The notes beneath the pieces are model-generated. The model made no database searches. It was not told where the DNA came from and was given only the letters and a program-made list of their open reading frames with translations. A stretch of 46,918 nucleotides of DNA from Hyphobacterium marinum (GTDB lineage: Bacteria > Pseudomonadota > Alphaproteobacteria > Caulobacterales > Maricaulaceae), in the NCBI RefSeq assembly GCF_036330325.1, contig NZ_JAZDRO010000009.1, positions 1 through 46,918 on the forward strand, read 5' to 3'. Below are positions 22,973 through 31,062 of the stretch, in pieces (position 1 is the stretch's first letter; every line of letters begins with the position of its first letter). The translations under genes were made by a program, and so were the position numbers.

Positions 22973-24241
22973 TCAGGCGTCCCGTGCCATCCGGACGCCG
23001 GAAAACTGCCAGCGGGCATCGGGCGGGAAGAAATTGCGATAGGTCCGCCGGACATGGCCGGGCGGCGTGGCGCATGAGCCGCCGCGCAGGACATACTGGC
23101 CACACATGAACTTGCCGTTGTACTCGCCCACCGCACCGTCCGGTGTCCGGAAACCCGGATAAGGTGCGTAGTCCGATCGCGTCCATTCCCAAACACCCCC
23201 GAACATCTGCGCCAGCGATTTGCCGCCTGGGACGGGCCCCGGGTGCGCTGACTGGCCAGCGTCCATGAAGCGTCCGTCCAGCCCGGCCTTTTCCGCCGCG
23301 GCGTGTTCCCATTCATGTTCTGTGGGCAGACGAAGCCCGGCCCATTCGGCATAGGCCTGCGCCTCATAGAAGCTGATGTGGCAGACCGGGGCAGCAGGAT
23401 CGAGGTCTGTTTCCCCGTGCAGCGTGAATTCGCGCCAGACACCGTCGCGTTCACGCCAGTGCAGCGGGGCCCTCCATTCATCGGCCTGGACCGTCGCCCA
23501 GCCATCGGACAGCCACAGCGTCGCGGTCCGGTATCCGCCGGCCTGCACGAAGTCCAGCCAATCCCCATTGGTCACGGGTCGGTCAGCAAGAGCGAACGGC
23601 TCCAGCCAGACCTTGTGACGCGGGCTTTCATTGTCATAGGCAAATCCATCGTCGGCATGACCAGTCTCGACCAGTCCGCCGTCGACCGCCGTAAAAGTCA
23701 GGTCCGGGTTTTCACGCGGCGCGGAATCCGGCGCGGGATAGGCCGCGGGCGACAGGGGATTGCGTGACAACACATGCTTGATGTCGGTCAGCAGCAATTC
23801 CTGGTGCTGCTCCTCATGACCTACGCCCAGCTCGATGATTGGAGTCACGGCGCTGATCAGGTCGTCCGGGGCGTTGGACAGGAAGTTCCGGACAGCCGCG
23901 TCCACGTATACCCGGTAGGCCGCAACATCACTGCAAGAGGGCCGTGTGATCTGCCCCCGCTCGGCGCGCGGATGGCGCTCGCCGACCTGCTCGTAATAGG
24001 AGTTGAACAGGTAACAGAAATCCGGATCGAACGGTTTGTAATCCTTGTTGAACTCCCCGAGCAGGAAGGTCTCCCAGAACCAGGTCGTGTGCGCCCGGTG
24101 CCATTTGGTCGGGCTGACATCGGGCATGGTCTGAACACACTGGTCTTCCGGGCTCAGCGGCGCGGCCAAGGCTTCCGTCCGGGCCCGCACCGTCTCGAAT
24201 GCGTCTAGCAGCCGGGCTGCGGGCGGAGAATTAGTCAGCAC
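22973..24241 (-). CDS. egtB: Ergothioneine biosynthesis protein EgtB (iron sulfoxide synthase)
   Basis: A 422-residue enzyme joining hercynine (N-trimethyl-histidine) to a sulfur donor with oxygen. The N-terminal DinB-like domain holds the iron triad: H51 (KWHRAHTTWFWETF) and H142/H146 (GHEEQHQELLLTDIKH), matching the positions in characterised EgtB. The C-terminal FGE/sulfatase-modifying domain (about 190-420) has PVTNGDWLDFV, LRLPTEHEWEHAA, VWEWTRSDY and YVLRGGSC near its end. The start is a GTG at 24241 with GGGAGGG 6 nt upstream. egtD, the methyltransferase that makes hercynine, is not adjacent. Confidence 0.93.
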   Translation of the reverse strand: MLTNSPPAARLLDAFETVRARTEALAAPLSPEDQCVQTMPDVSPTKWHRAHTTWFWETFLLGEFNKDYKPFDPDFCYLFNSYYEQVGERHPRAERGQITRPSCSDVAAYRVYVDAAVRNFLSNAPDDLISAVTPIIELGVGHEEQHQELLLTDIKHVLSRNPLSPAAYPAPDSAPRENPDLTFTAVDGGLVETGHADDGFAYDNESPRHKVWLEPFALADRPVTNGDWLDFVQAGGYRTATLWLSDGWATVQADEWRAPLHWRERDGVWREFTLHGETDLDPAAPVCHISFYEAQAYAEWAGLRLPTEHEWEHAAAEKAGLDGRFMDAGQSAHPGPVPGGKSLAQMFGGVWEWTRSDYAPYPGFRTPDGAVGEYNGKFMCGQYVLRGGSCATPPGHVRRTYRNFFPPDARWQFSGVRMARDA

Positions 24242-24265
24242 GGATTGCCCTCCCGACGGCGAAAC

Positions 24266-24280
24266 TTAACGGGCCGTAAA
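24266..24280 (+). promoter_or_regulatory. CtrA-like box upstream of DUF2336-nadK
   Basis: TTAA-N7-TAAA followed by C, one mismatch from the CtrA consensus TTAA-N7-TTAAC. It lies 57 nt before the DUF2336 start and 25 nt before the egtB start on the other strand. It is one of four such boxes in this block. Confidence 0.4.
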
Positions 24281-24337
24281 CCATAGCGACTCACCAATGA
24301 TTCGCGAAACGGTTCACGGGACGGACGGTTCCTTGTC

Positions 24338-25393
24338 ATGGGCAATGCAGCGATAGCACTGGCAGGATTGGCGCGCTTGCGCGACCCCGAAAGCCATGGC
24401 CGCCTGGCCCTGTCGATCACCGACATCTGCATCGCCAACCCCCTGTCAGAACGGGCCGAGCCGCTTGCTGGCGAAATCCTCGTTACCTTGGCCCGCAAAG
24501 CCGAGGAGAAAGTCCGCATCGCCATGGCCGCGGCACTCGCCGAATGCGACTGGGCCCCCCATGGCATTGTCCGGTTTCTCGCCTTTGATGCGCCGGCGGT
24601 TGCGCGGGACATCATCCTGCGCAGCCTGCGACTGACCGAGGCCGATCTGGTCGAGCTGACCGAAACGAGAAGCCTGGCACACCGCTGTCTGATCGCCGAG
24701 CGCCCCGGTATTTCCGGTGCTGTCAGCGATGCGCTCTGCCACCGGGTCGAGCCTGACGTCATGCGCGCGCTGATCAACAACGCCACGGCGAGCCTGACCG
24801 AGACCGGTTTCACTCGATGTGCCGAATTCGCCATTTGCGATTCAGACTGCGGCGAGACCCTGAGCCGGCGTCACGACCTGCCCGAAGCCATTGCACGCAA
24901 ACTCTACGCGACGGTGTCCGCAACGGTACGCGACCAATTGTTGGACCGGTTCAATCTTGACCCGGCGAAAATTGCTCCGGTAGCGGAATTCGCCGCTGAA
25001 GCCGCCCGCGCGGATGACGGCGATACGAGTGCTGCAAGCCTGATCGAAAAGCTGCAATTCGCCGGCAAGCTCAATCCGGGCTTTGCCGTGAAAACCCTGT
25101 CTGAAGGACGGGAGATCGTCTTTGACCATGCGATCGCCGCCCTGTGCGGCCTTTCGGTCGACGACTGGCGCAAGGTCCTGGCATTGTCCGGTGCCCGCAC
25201 TCTCGCCCTCGCCTGCCGTGCTGCACGCATAGACCGATCAATCTATCCGACTGTCCTTCGTGCTATGCAGAAATCCGGACGAATCCATGACGGTATCGAG
25301 GACCAGGCGATGGCCGGTGCCGCACGCATTTTCCGGGACTACACGCCCGGCAAGGCACACGATTCCTTGCGCCGCATGGCGGACAGCGCTTGA
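24338..25393 (+). CDS. DUF2336 protein (first copy)
   Basis: A 351-residue, all-helical cytoplasmic protein of the DUF2336 family, which is nearly restricted to alphaproteobacteria. It resembles HEAT-type repeats: runs such as AEEKVRIAMAAALAECDWAPHGIVRFLAFDAPAVARDIILRS (about 55-95) recur in variant form. The region around 245-320 contains the most conserved family block (RIDRSIYPTVL). The function is unproven. It forms a probable operon with NAD kinase 38 nt downstream. A second DUF2336 gene lies 3 kb away on the other strand, with a receiver/Hpt pair between, so a link to two-component signalling is likely (inference). Confidence 0.83.
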   Translation: MGNAAIALAGLARLRDPESHGRLALSITDICIANPLSERAEPLAGEILVTLARKAEEKVRIAMAAALAECDWAPHGIVRFLAFDAPAVARDIILRSLRLTEADLVELTETRSLAHRCLIAERPGISGAVSDALCHRVEPDVMRALINNATASLTETGFTRCAEFAICDSDCGETLSRRHDLPEAIARKLYATVSATVRDQLLDRFNLDPAKIAPVAEFAAEAARADDGDTSAASLIEKLQFAGKLNPGFAVKTLSEGREIVFDHAIAALCGLSVDDWRKVLALSGARTLALACRAARIDRSIYPTVLRAMQKSGRIHDGIEDQAMAGAARIFRDYTPGKAHDSLRRMADSA

Positions 25394-25431
25394 ATGGTCC
25401 GCGTGAACCAAGGCGGACCTGTCAGCACCCC

Positions 25432-26208
25432 ATGACCCGAGACTTCACACCGGCCCTTGCCTTCATGGCGAGCCCGCGTGCCGATGCACAGGCCGCGAAA
25501 GCTGCACTGGAGCGGCGCTATGGTGCCGTCGCGGTCGACGAGGCCGACATCCTGGTCACGCTGGGCGGGGATGGCGCGATGCTGGCCGCCCTTCACGCCG
25601 CCATGCCGCGCGAAATCCCGGTCTATGGCATGAATTTCGGCTCGGTCGGTTTCCTGATGAATGACTATGCCGAGGATGGCCTGCTGGACCGGCTGGCCAC
25701 GGCAGAACGCGCGGAAATCCGGCCCCTGAGAGCACGCGGCGAGACCATAGACGGTCACCCGTTCGAAGCCCTGGCCATCAACGAAGTGTCGATGCTGCGT
25801 CAATCCCACCAGACGGCGAAGATCAGGATCAGCGTGGATGGCCGCGAACGGCTGGCCGAGCTGGCCGCTGACGGCATTATGGTCGCGACACCCGCTGGCT
25901 CCACTGCCTACAACGCGTCAGCCCACGGGCCGATCCTGCCGCTCAGCTCCCGCGTGCTGGCCCTGACCCCGATCAGCGCATTCCGTCCCCGCCGCTGGCG
26001 CGGCGCTTTGCTGCCACAGGGCAGCGAGGTGCGCTTTGATGTCGTCGACCCCGAGAACCGGCCGGTTTCCGCCGTCGCGGACAGCCAGGAATTCCGCCAC
26101 GTGACCTGGGTCGAGGTTCGCGAAGAATCCGGGCGTCAGCTGACCATGCTCTTTGATCAGGGCCGAGCCCTGGGCGAGCGCATCCTGATCGAGCAATTTC
26201 AGTCCTGA
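25432..26208 (+). CDS. nadK: NAD kinase
   Basis: A 258-residue cytoplasmic NAD kinase making NADP from NAD and ATP. Motifs are the diacylglycerol-kinase-like GGDG (45-48, in LVTLGGDGAMLAALH), YGMNFGSVGFLMN (about 66-78), INEVSM and the adenine-pocket stretch DGIMVATPAGSTAYNASAHG (about 145-164). The ATG at 25432 fits the short alphaproteobacterial form; an in-frame TTG at 25390 overlaps the DUF2336 stop and adds 14 residues without family support. It is co-directional with the DUF2336 gene. Confidence 0.95.
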   Translation: MTRDFTPALAFMASPRADAQAAKAALERRYGAVAVDEADILVTLGGDGAMLAALHAAMPREIPVYGMNFGSVGFLMNDYAEDGLLDRLATAERAEIRPLRARGETIDGHPFEALAINEVSMLRQSHQTAKIRISVDGRERLAELAADGIMVATPAGSTAYNASAHGPILPLSSRVLALTPISAFRPRRWRGALLPQGSEVRFDVVDPENRPVSAVADSQEFRHVTWVEVREESGRQLTMLFDQGRALGERILIEQFQS

Positions 26209-26212
26209 GCGT

Positions 26213-26227
26213 TTAGCCGCATGTTAA
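26213..26227 (+). promoter_or_regulatory. CtrA-like box upstream of the receiver-Hpt operon
   Basis: TTAG-N7-TTAA (then G), one mismatch from TTAA-N7-TTAA. It lies 49 nt before the GTG of the receiver gene and just after the nadK stop. Confidence 0.4.
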
Positions 26228-26276
26228 GCATCCTGCCCTATCTTCCCGGCCAAGGATAGAAAAGGCGGGTGGACCA

Positions 26277-26753
26277 GTGAACGCCAAAACCGAAACAAAT
26301 CAGGCAGTTGGGGGCGGACTTTCCGTACTCGTCGTGGATGACAGTGCCGCGCTGCGCGGTGCCCTGCGCGCCGTTCTGTCGAGCCTGGGGATTTCCCGCA
26401 TCGCCGAAGCGGCCGACGCGCTTCAGGCCATCGAGATCCTGCGCTCGGGCGAAATCACGTTGACCATCACCGACTGGAAGATGGAACCGATGGATGGGCT
26501 GACCTTGATCAAGGCGATCCGCCAGGGCGCAGTCGGTCCGAATGCCGACATGCCCGTCATCATGCTCACCGCCTATTCCGACCCGCGCTATCAGGCCGAG
26601 GCCGCGCGCGCCGGCGCATCGGTCTTCCTGCCCAAACCGTTTACCGCCGCGACCCTGGTCGAGGCGCTCGAGGCCGTGAAGACGGTCCGCTCCCAACCGA
26701 TACGCCCGAATGCCGAAACCATCGACGGCACCGTCACGGCCGCTCAGGCCTGA
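26277..26753 (+). CDS. Single-domain response regulator (CheY-like)
   Basis: A 158-residue stand-alone receiver domain with short flanking tails. The acidic pair is D21/D22 (VVDDSAALRGALRAVL), the phosphorylation site is D66 (TITDWKMEPMDGLTL), the switch residue is T98 (MLTAYSD) and the conserved Lys is K120 (FLPKPF). There is no output domain, so it probably relays phosphate or binds a partner. It starts with GTG (GGCGGGTGGA upstream). The next gene, 16 nt on, encodes an Hpt-like protein, a natural partner in a phosphorelay. Confidence 0.92.
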   Translation: MNAKTETNQAVGGGLSVLVVDDSAALRGALRAVLSSLGISRIAEAADALQAIEILRSGEITLTITDWKMEPMDGLTLIKAIRQGAVGPNADMPVIMLTAYSDPRYQAEAARAGASVFLPKPFTAATLVEALEAVKTVRSQPIRPNAETIDGTVTAAQA

Positions 26754-26769
26754 AAGGGACATTAGAACC

Positions 26770-27288
26770 ATGGCCAAGCAACAACCCATCGAAGTCATCA
26801 CCCCGCCGAACATGCTGCGCGTGAAGGTCGGTGGCCGTGTCGGCCCGATCGATGACGCCGCCATTGCCCGCGCCGAAGCCGCGCTCGACAACATGCGCGA
26901 TGACTTCACCGAATGGCTCGAAGCCGAGGTCGTCAAGCTGGAAGCAGCTGGCAAGGCTGTCATGGCCGAGGGCGTGAAAGGTGAAGCCGGAGCCAAGCTC
27001 TTCGCCGTCGCGCATGATCTGCGCGGCCTTGGCACGACATACAATTATCCCATCATCACCCGCATGGCGGCCTCGCTGTGCAAGATGATCGAGACCGAGG
27101 ACAAGCGCGCCGCTGCGCCCGCACCTCTGGCCGTTGCACATGCCCACGCGATCCGTGCAGCCCTGCGCCAGAACATCAAGACGGTCGACAATGCTGTCGG
27201 GAAAACGCTGGTCGAGGAACTCGAAGCCCAGGTCGCGGCCTTTGCCGCCCCGTGGGAAGATCAGCCGGCCATGCGCGCGGCGGGCTGA
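26770..27288 (+). CDS. Hpt-type phosphotransfer protein
   Basis: A 172-residue helical protein. Its core AHDLRGLGTTYNYPIITRMAASLCK (split here as AHDLRGLGTTY and NYPIITRMAASLCK, about 81-105) has the H-x-L-x-G pattern of Hpt domains, with H82 as the probable phospho-acceptor. The N-terminal about 50 residues and the Ala-rich C-terminus flank a four-helix bundle. GAAAGGGAC lies upstream of the ATG. It is co-transcribed with the receiver gene. Its 3' end overlaps the convergent DUF2336 gene by 28 nt. The upstream kinase is not in the window. Confidence 0.82.
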   Translation: MAKQQPIEVITPPNMLRVKVGGRVGPIDDAAIARAEAALDNMRDDFTEWLEAEVVKLEAAGKAVMAEGVKGEAGAKLFAVAHDLRGLGTTYNYPIITRMAASLCKMIETEDKRAAAPAPLAVAHAHAIRAALRQNIKTVDNAVGKTLVEELEAQVAAFAAPWEDQPAMRAAG

Positions 27289-28409
27289 GGCTCGATCCGG
27301 TCCTCGTCCAGCCGGGCGAGGATGTATTCCATATCCTCTTCGGGAAGCCCCTGAAACCGCGTCAGTGAACGCTCGGCCAGACGCCGGCGGAAGGTGATGC
27401 GCGCCTCGCGGCTGTCATTCATGTCGAGCGAATGGAACGTATCGATCGCGGCTCGGATCGCCGGATAGATGCGCGGCGGCAGACCGGTCCGGTCAAAGAC
27501 AGCCTTCAGGCCCAGCGGCCCGGAATCATGGATCAGCAGCCAGGCCTTCGAGTGCGGGATCGCCGCCATTTCCGCGACCGTATGCTCGAAGAAGGCGATA
27601 TGGCCGCGCAGGACCGCCCGCACGATCAGGGAGGGCGTCAGTCGGCCATTCATCTGCAATTGCTGCACGAAGCGGCGCATGTCGACGGCAACGCCGGCCT
27701 GGTCCACGAGATCGACCGTCGCGCGTTCGCGTGTGCCTTCGGCCAGTTCCACCGCCAGCTGGGCCGGCAGGGCGTGTTCGCGCACGAGACGATCCATCGC
27801 TTGCGCGCTGACCCGCGAAATCAGCTTCTCGGTGAATTCGACCGGCAAGCTGGACCGGGCGACGAAGGCATCCATGACCGGCTGGGACTCGCAGAAGCGC
27901 ACAAAAGCGGCCTCGTAATTCTCTTCGGAAAACTCCGCGCCATCATTCGCTGCGGTGATCCCCACCGCCTGCTCGCAGGCATGGGCGACAATCTCGGTCA
28001 CAACTGTTCCGGAGACATGTTCGCGTGCACCGACGGCGCATTGTTTGGACGCGCCTTGCGTCTTGATGATCTCGATCAGGTCAGCGTCATCAAACACCGG
28101 GCTTCCGGAAATGACGGGTACGGCGATGGAGTCGATGTCGGCGGCCAGCTTCTTGGCGATATCACGCGGCAGGTGCTGCGACCGTCGCAACGTCACCGCC
28201 AACGCCCGGCGTACCAACGCCACGGCATCGTCGGCAATCATGGCGATAATGGCATTGGCCGCCTCGCGCTCCTCGCGCGACAGGGTCGGCGCATCGACAC
28301 GCTGGCAGATCTTGCGGGCCGCGAGCGCGCGCTCCTCGGGGTTTTCCCCCTTCACGAGACGGCGGATGTCGGCCTCGGATAAATGGGCGCGCATCGCGAC
28401 GACGCTCAT
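27261..28409 (-). CDS. DUF2336 protein (second copy)
   Basis: A 382-residue DUF2336 protein, helical throughout. The N-terminus (LSEADIRRLVKGENPEERALAARKICQRV) and the C-terminal TGLPPRIYPAIRAAIDTF block are the family's best conserved parts. It shares only the general fold pattern with the first copy at 24338-25393. GGAGGG-like GCGAGGGATGATCC precedes the ATG. The gene runs convergent into the Hpt gene with 28 nt of overlap, a layout that allows antisense effects. No enzyme motif is visible; a scaffold or regulator role in the same signalling pathway is inference. Confidence 0.84.
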   Translation of the reverse strand: MSVVAMRAHLSEADIRRLVKGENPEERALAARKICQRVDAPTLSREEREAANAIIAMIADDAVALVRRALAVTLRRSQHLPRDIAKKLAADIDSIAVPVISGSPVFDDADLIEIIKTQGASKQCAVGAREHVSGTVVTEIVAHACEQAVGITAANDGAEFSEENYEAAFVRFCESQPVMDAFVARSSLPVEFTEKLISRVSAQAMDRLVREHALPAQLAVELAEGTRERATVDLVDQAGVAVDMRRFVQQLQMNGRLTPSLIVRAVLRGHIAFFEHTVAEMAAIPHSKAWLLIHDSGPLGLKAVFDRTGLPPRIYPAIRAAIDTFHSLDMNDSREARITFRRRLAERSLTRFQGLPEEDMEYILARLDEDRIEPQPAARMAG

Positions 28410-28479
28410 GGATCATCCCTCGCAGCTTGCGGAACCCCGAATCGGATTTCGCCTTCTGGAACAGGATCAACCGGGTGCT

Positions 28480-28494
28480 TTAACGAAGTCTTTA
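28480..28494 (-). promoter_or_regulatory. CtrA-like box upstream of the second DUF2336 gene
   Basis: On the plus strand TTAA-N7-TTTA; on the minus strand TAAA-N7-TTAA. It is one mismatch from the CtrA half-site pair, 70 nt before the DUF2336 start. Confidence 0.35.
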
Positions 28495-28510
28495 AAAGCC
28501 CCGAAAGCGT

Positions 28511-29329
28511 TTACGTTTCGCGTTCACCACGGGCGGGGGCGTCGAGCGAGGCGAGTATTTCCACGACCGCCGGCGACAGGATGGCTCCAGCCGGCGTGGC
28601 GCTGACCGAAGACCGCGCCGAGAAGCTGCGCGCACCGCCCTGCCCGCCCACATCGTTAAAGACCCATCGTTGCGCTGGCAGGTCGCGCTGCGGCGAGTCG
28701 TCCACCGGCCAGGCCTGGGGCGGACGCGCCGCCTCGCCGCCGGTCAGCACATCCAGCACTTCGCTGGCACTGCGTGGACGACCGCCATCATAGAAGATCG
28801 GCCGGTTGGCCCGGGCGGCCGCCGGGAACAGCGCATCGGCGCGGCCCGTTGGCTGACTGGCGGCGGCCTCAATAAGGTCGCCAGCCCCGCCGGCCCCGAG
28901 GAAATGCGCGGCATAAAGCTCGCCTGAAGTCGGCGTCCGCCCGATCCGGTTTTCCAGGATTGCCGAGTTTGCCGAAGCCAGCTCGCCGGCCATCAGTGCC
29001 GCCGCACGCGGATCGAACCGCATGTCGAGAATGTCCTGGCGGCGCGCCGGATCGGTGACGGCATAGCGCCCGTCAGACCCACGCGTAATCGCGGAGGCTT
29101 CGGCCGCATAACCATGCTGCGCGCCGCGCGTATGCATCATCCCCAGCCAGGTCTGCTCCAGGAATTGATAGAGCCCCGCCGCACTCGACGTGCGGGCCTG
29201 CGCGCGCGGATCGAAGCCGCTTTCACGCGCAGCGGTTCGGACCATGAAGTCGAAATCGGCCCCGGTCTCCCGCGCGGCCTGGGCAATCAGGGCGTCGGGC
29301 CGTTCATTGACGGGAGAGATCGTGCTCAT
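28511..29329 (-). CDS. Lytic transglycosylase-like protein (SLT domain), no signal peptide
   Basis: A 272-residue protein with an N-terminal soluble-lytic-transglycosylase domain. The catalytic Glu is E36 in TAARESGFDPRAQARTSSAAGLYQFL, followed by FLEQTWLGMM; SGELYAAHFLGAGGAGDLI (about 135-153) matches the second half of the fold. The last about 100 residues are low-complexity and Pro/Ser-rich. There is no N-terminal signal peptide from the ATG at 29329, as in rod- or flagellum-associated transglycosylases exported by another route. It cleaves peptidoglycan glycan strands. A CtrA-like box lies 54 nt upstream, which would fit a cell-cycle or motility role. Confidence 0.82.
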   Translation of the reverse strand: MSTISPVNERPDALIAQAARETGADFDFMVRTAARESGFDPRAQARTSSAAGLYQFLEQTWLGMMHTRGAQHGYAAEASAITRGSDGRYAVTDPARRQDILDMRFDPRAAALMAGELASANSAILENRIGRTPTSGELYAAHFLGAGGAGDLIEAAASQPTGRADALFPAAARANRPIFYDGGRPRSASEVLDVLTGGEAARPPQAWPVDDSPQRDLPAQRWVFNDVGGQGGARSFSARSSVSATPAGAILSPAVVEILASLDAPARGERET

Positions 29330-29383
29330 GGGATTGCGCGCACCGGTAAAGCTGGAATCAGCCCCCAAGCTGAACCCGCCGCG

Positions 29384-29398
29384 CTAATCCATGGTTAA
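29384..29398 (-). promoter_or_regulatory. CtrA-like box upstream of the transglycosylase gene
   Basis: CTAA-N7-TTAA followed by C on the plus strand, one mismatch from TTAA-N7-TTAAC. On the minus strand it contains TTAACCAT, the CtrA half-site. It overlaps the stop codon of the ThiO-like gene and lies 54 nt before the transglycosylase ATG. Confidence 0.45.
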
Positions 29399-30480
29399 CG
29401 ACCGAAACGCACCGGCGCGAAGGCCGGGTCCGGCTCAATACCATCGAGCACATAATCGGCCATGACTTTCGCCACTGCCGGTGCCAGCAGAACGCCGTTG
29501 CGGAATACGCCCAGCGCCAGCGCGATTTTCGGATCGGACGACGCCCCCATGAGGGGCAGTCCGTCGGGCGTACCCGGGCGATGTCCGGCCCACTGGTCGA
29601 TCACCGCCTGCCGCCCAAGCGCGGGCAGCATGCGCGCCGCAGCCGTCTGGAGCCTGGTGCGGGCGCGGGTCGTGACGTCGAGACTTGTGGCTCCTGGCTC
29701 GCTGGTCGCTCCGGCGACAATGCGCCCATCGGCCTTTTGCGAGAGATAGATTTCCGAGCCGCGCAGGCTTTGGCCGAGCGTCAGCCCGCCTCCGCCAAAG
29801 GCAATCATCTCGCCTTTCACCGGCTGGATGGCCGCGAGTTCGGGCAGGCGATCCGAAGCGAGGCTCGCAAACCAGCCTGTCGCGAGGATGATACGGTCGG
29901 CCGCAACGTCCGCCGGATCGTCGAAGCGGGCATTGGTGACGATCTCCACGCCTTCCGCCTCGCAGGCGGCAACAAGCGCTGGACCGAGCGCGCGGTTGTC
30001 GACCTCGCCATCGCCGGGGAAGTGCAGCGCACTGGTCAGGCCATCACCCAGACCGGGCTCCAGCTGGCGGGCTTCCAGCGCATCGAGCCGGGCGGCCTCG
30101 ATGCCCTGCGCTTCAGCGCGGGCGGCAAGCCCGGCGAGCCAAGCGTCGTCGTCCGGCTTCATTGCCGGGGCAATCGACCCGGCCTGGCGAAAACCGGTTG
30201 TGAGGCCAGACGCCTCCTCGATCCCGGCGGCCCAGTCCGGCCACAGCGACAGGGCCTGTGCCGACAGACCGGTAAAGACCGTCCCCAGCGCCTCGTTCGC
30301 GCTTTCAAACCCCTGGGCCAGCATGCCGCCGGAGCGTGCCATCGCACCCTCTCCGGCCTTGGCGGTTGCTTCGAACACCGTCACGCGCGCCCCGCGCCGG
30401 GCGAGTTCGAGCGCACAGGAGAGGCCCGTCACGCCGCCGCCGGCTATCGCGATCCGCTGGGATTTGGCGTCAGTCTGCAT
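29395..30480 (-). CDS. FAD-dependent oxidoreductase, glycine oxidase (ThiO)-like
   Basis: A 361-residue flavoprotein of the DAO family. The Rossmann FAD-binding motif is IAIAGGGVTGLSCALELARRG (first 20 residues of which fall at 10-29), ending with an acidic strand end VTVFE. The substrate-domain segments PGDGEVDNRALGPAL and HRPGTPDGLPLMGAS and the C-terminal GVFRNGVLLAPAVAKVMADYV match ThiO/D-amino acid oxidases. ThiO oxidises glycine to iminoglyoxylate for thiazole synthesis of thiamine. No other thi genes are adjacent, so a general D-amino-acid or glycine oxidase is possible. It ends 66 nt upstream of the transglycosylase start, same strand. Confidence 0.8.
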   Translation of the reverse strand: MQTDAKSQRIAIAGGGVTGLSCALELARRGARVTVFEATAKAGEGAMARSGGMLAQGFESANEALGTVFTGLSAQALSLWPDWAAGIEEASGLTTGFRQAGSIAPAMKPDDDAWLAGLAARAEAQGIEAARLDALEARQLEPGLGDGLTSALHFPGDGEVDNRALGPALVAACEAEGVEIVTNARFDDPADVAADRIILATGWFASLASDRLPELAAIQPVKGEMIAFGGGGLTLGQSLRGSEIYLSQKADGRIVAGATSEPGATSLDVTTRARTRLQTAAARMLPALGRQAVIDQWAGHRPGTPDGLPLMGASSDPKIALALGVFRNGVLLAPAVAKVMADYVLDGIEPDPAFAPVRFGR

Positions 30481-30574
30481 CGGTTCAGCCTTATTCAGCC
30501 TGCTGTCATGGAAAATCGTGTAGAATGCGCGCGGGACATCAGGGGAGTTCCTACGTCACCAAAGGAATAAAATC

Positions 30575-30982
30575 ATGACCCGATTCAGGCCTGTTTCCGC
30601 ATTCCATACCCTACTCGCCGCCGGTATCGTCGCCGGAGCCCTCGCCGCACCCGCCTTCGGCGACTGCGTCCGCGTGCGTGGTGTTGACGGTTATTCGGTC
30701 ATTGATGACCGGCATGTCGTCCTCAATGGCGGCGTCAGCCGGCATTATCTCGTCACGACGCGCCAGCAATGCCGCGGCCTGCGTTTCGGCGTTCGTGTGG
30801 CGACCTCCATCGACGGGCCGCGCACCATCTGCTCACCGGGCTTTGAATACATCATGCCCGATGACGGCATGCGCTGTGGCGTCGACACGATCGAGGAAGT
30901 CGAGAGCATCGAGGCCGCCGAACAGATCGTTGCCGAACGCGTCGCGGCCGAGGAAGCCGCACGCGAAAACGGCGCGGACTGA
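30575..30982 (+). CDS. Exported DUF6491-like hypothetical protein
   Basis: A 135-residue protein with a signal peptide (cleavage near AFG before DCVRV). The core YSVIDDRHVVLNGGVSRHYLVTT with C...C...C is like the DUF6491 group of small exported alphaproteobacterial proteins. There are four mature Cys residues. The C-terminal about 25 residues are a charged helix (ESIEAAEQIVAERVAAEEAA). The ATG has AAAGGAATAAAATC before it. Function is unknown. Confidence 0.68.
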   Translation: MTRFRPVSAFHTLLAAGIVAGALAAPAFGDCVRVRGVDGYSVIDDRHVVLNGGVSRHYLVTTRQQCRGLRFGVRVATSIDGPRTICSPGFEYIMPDDGMRCGVDTIEEVESIEAAEQIVAERVAAEEAARENGAD

Positions 30983-31062
30983 CGGCCAACTCCCGGATAT
31001 TATTTTACAATCCCCTCCCCTTCGCCCGATACTGAATGCCGGGCAAAGGGGAGACGGGATCC

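Noticed and set aside
27432..28382. 316-residue open frame on the plus strand
   Set aside because: It is antisense to the second DUF2336 gene and has the His/Arg-rich composition of a complementary-frame artefact.
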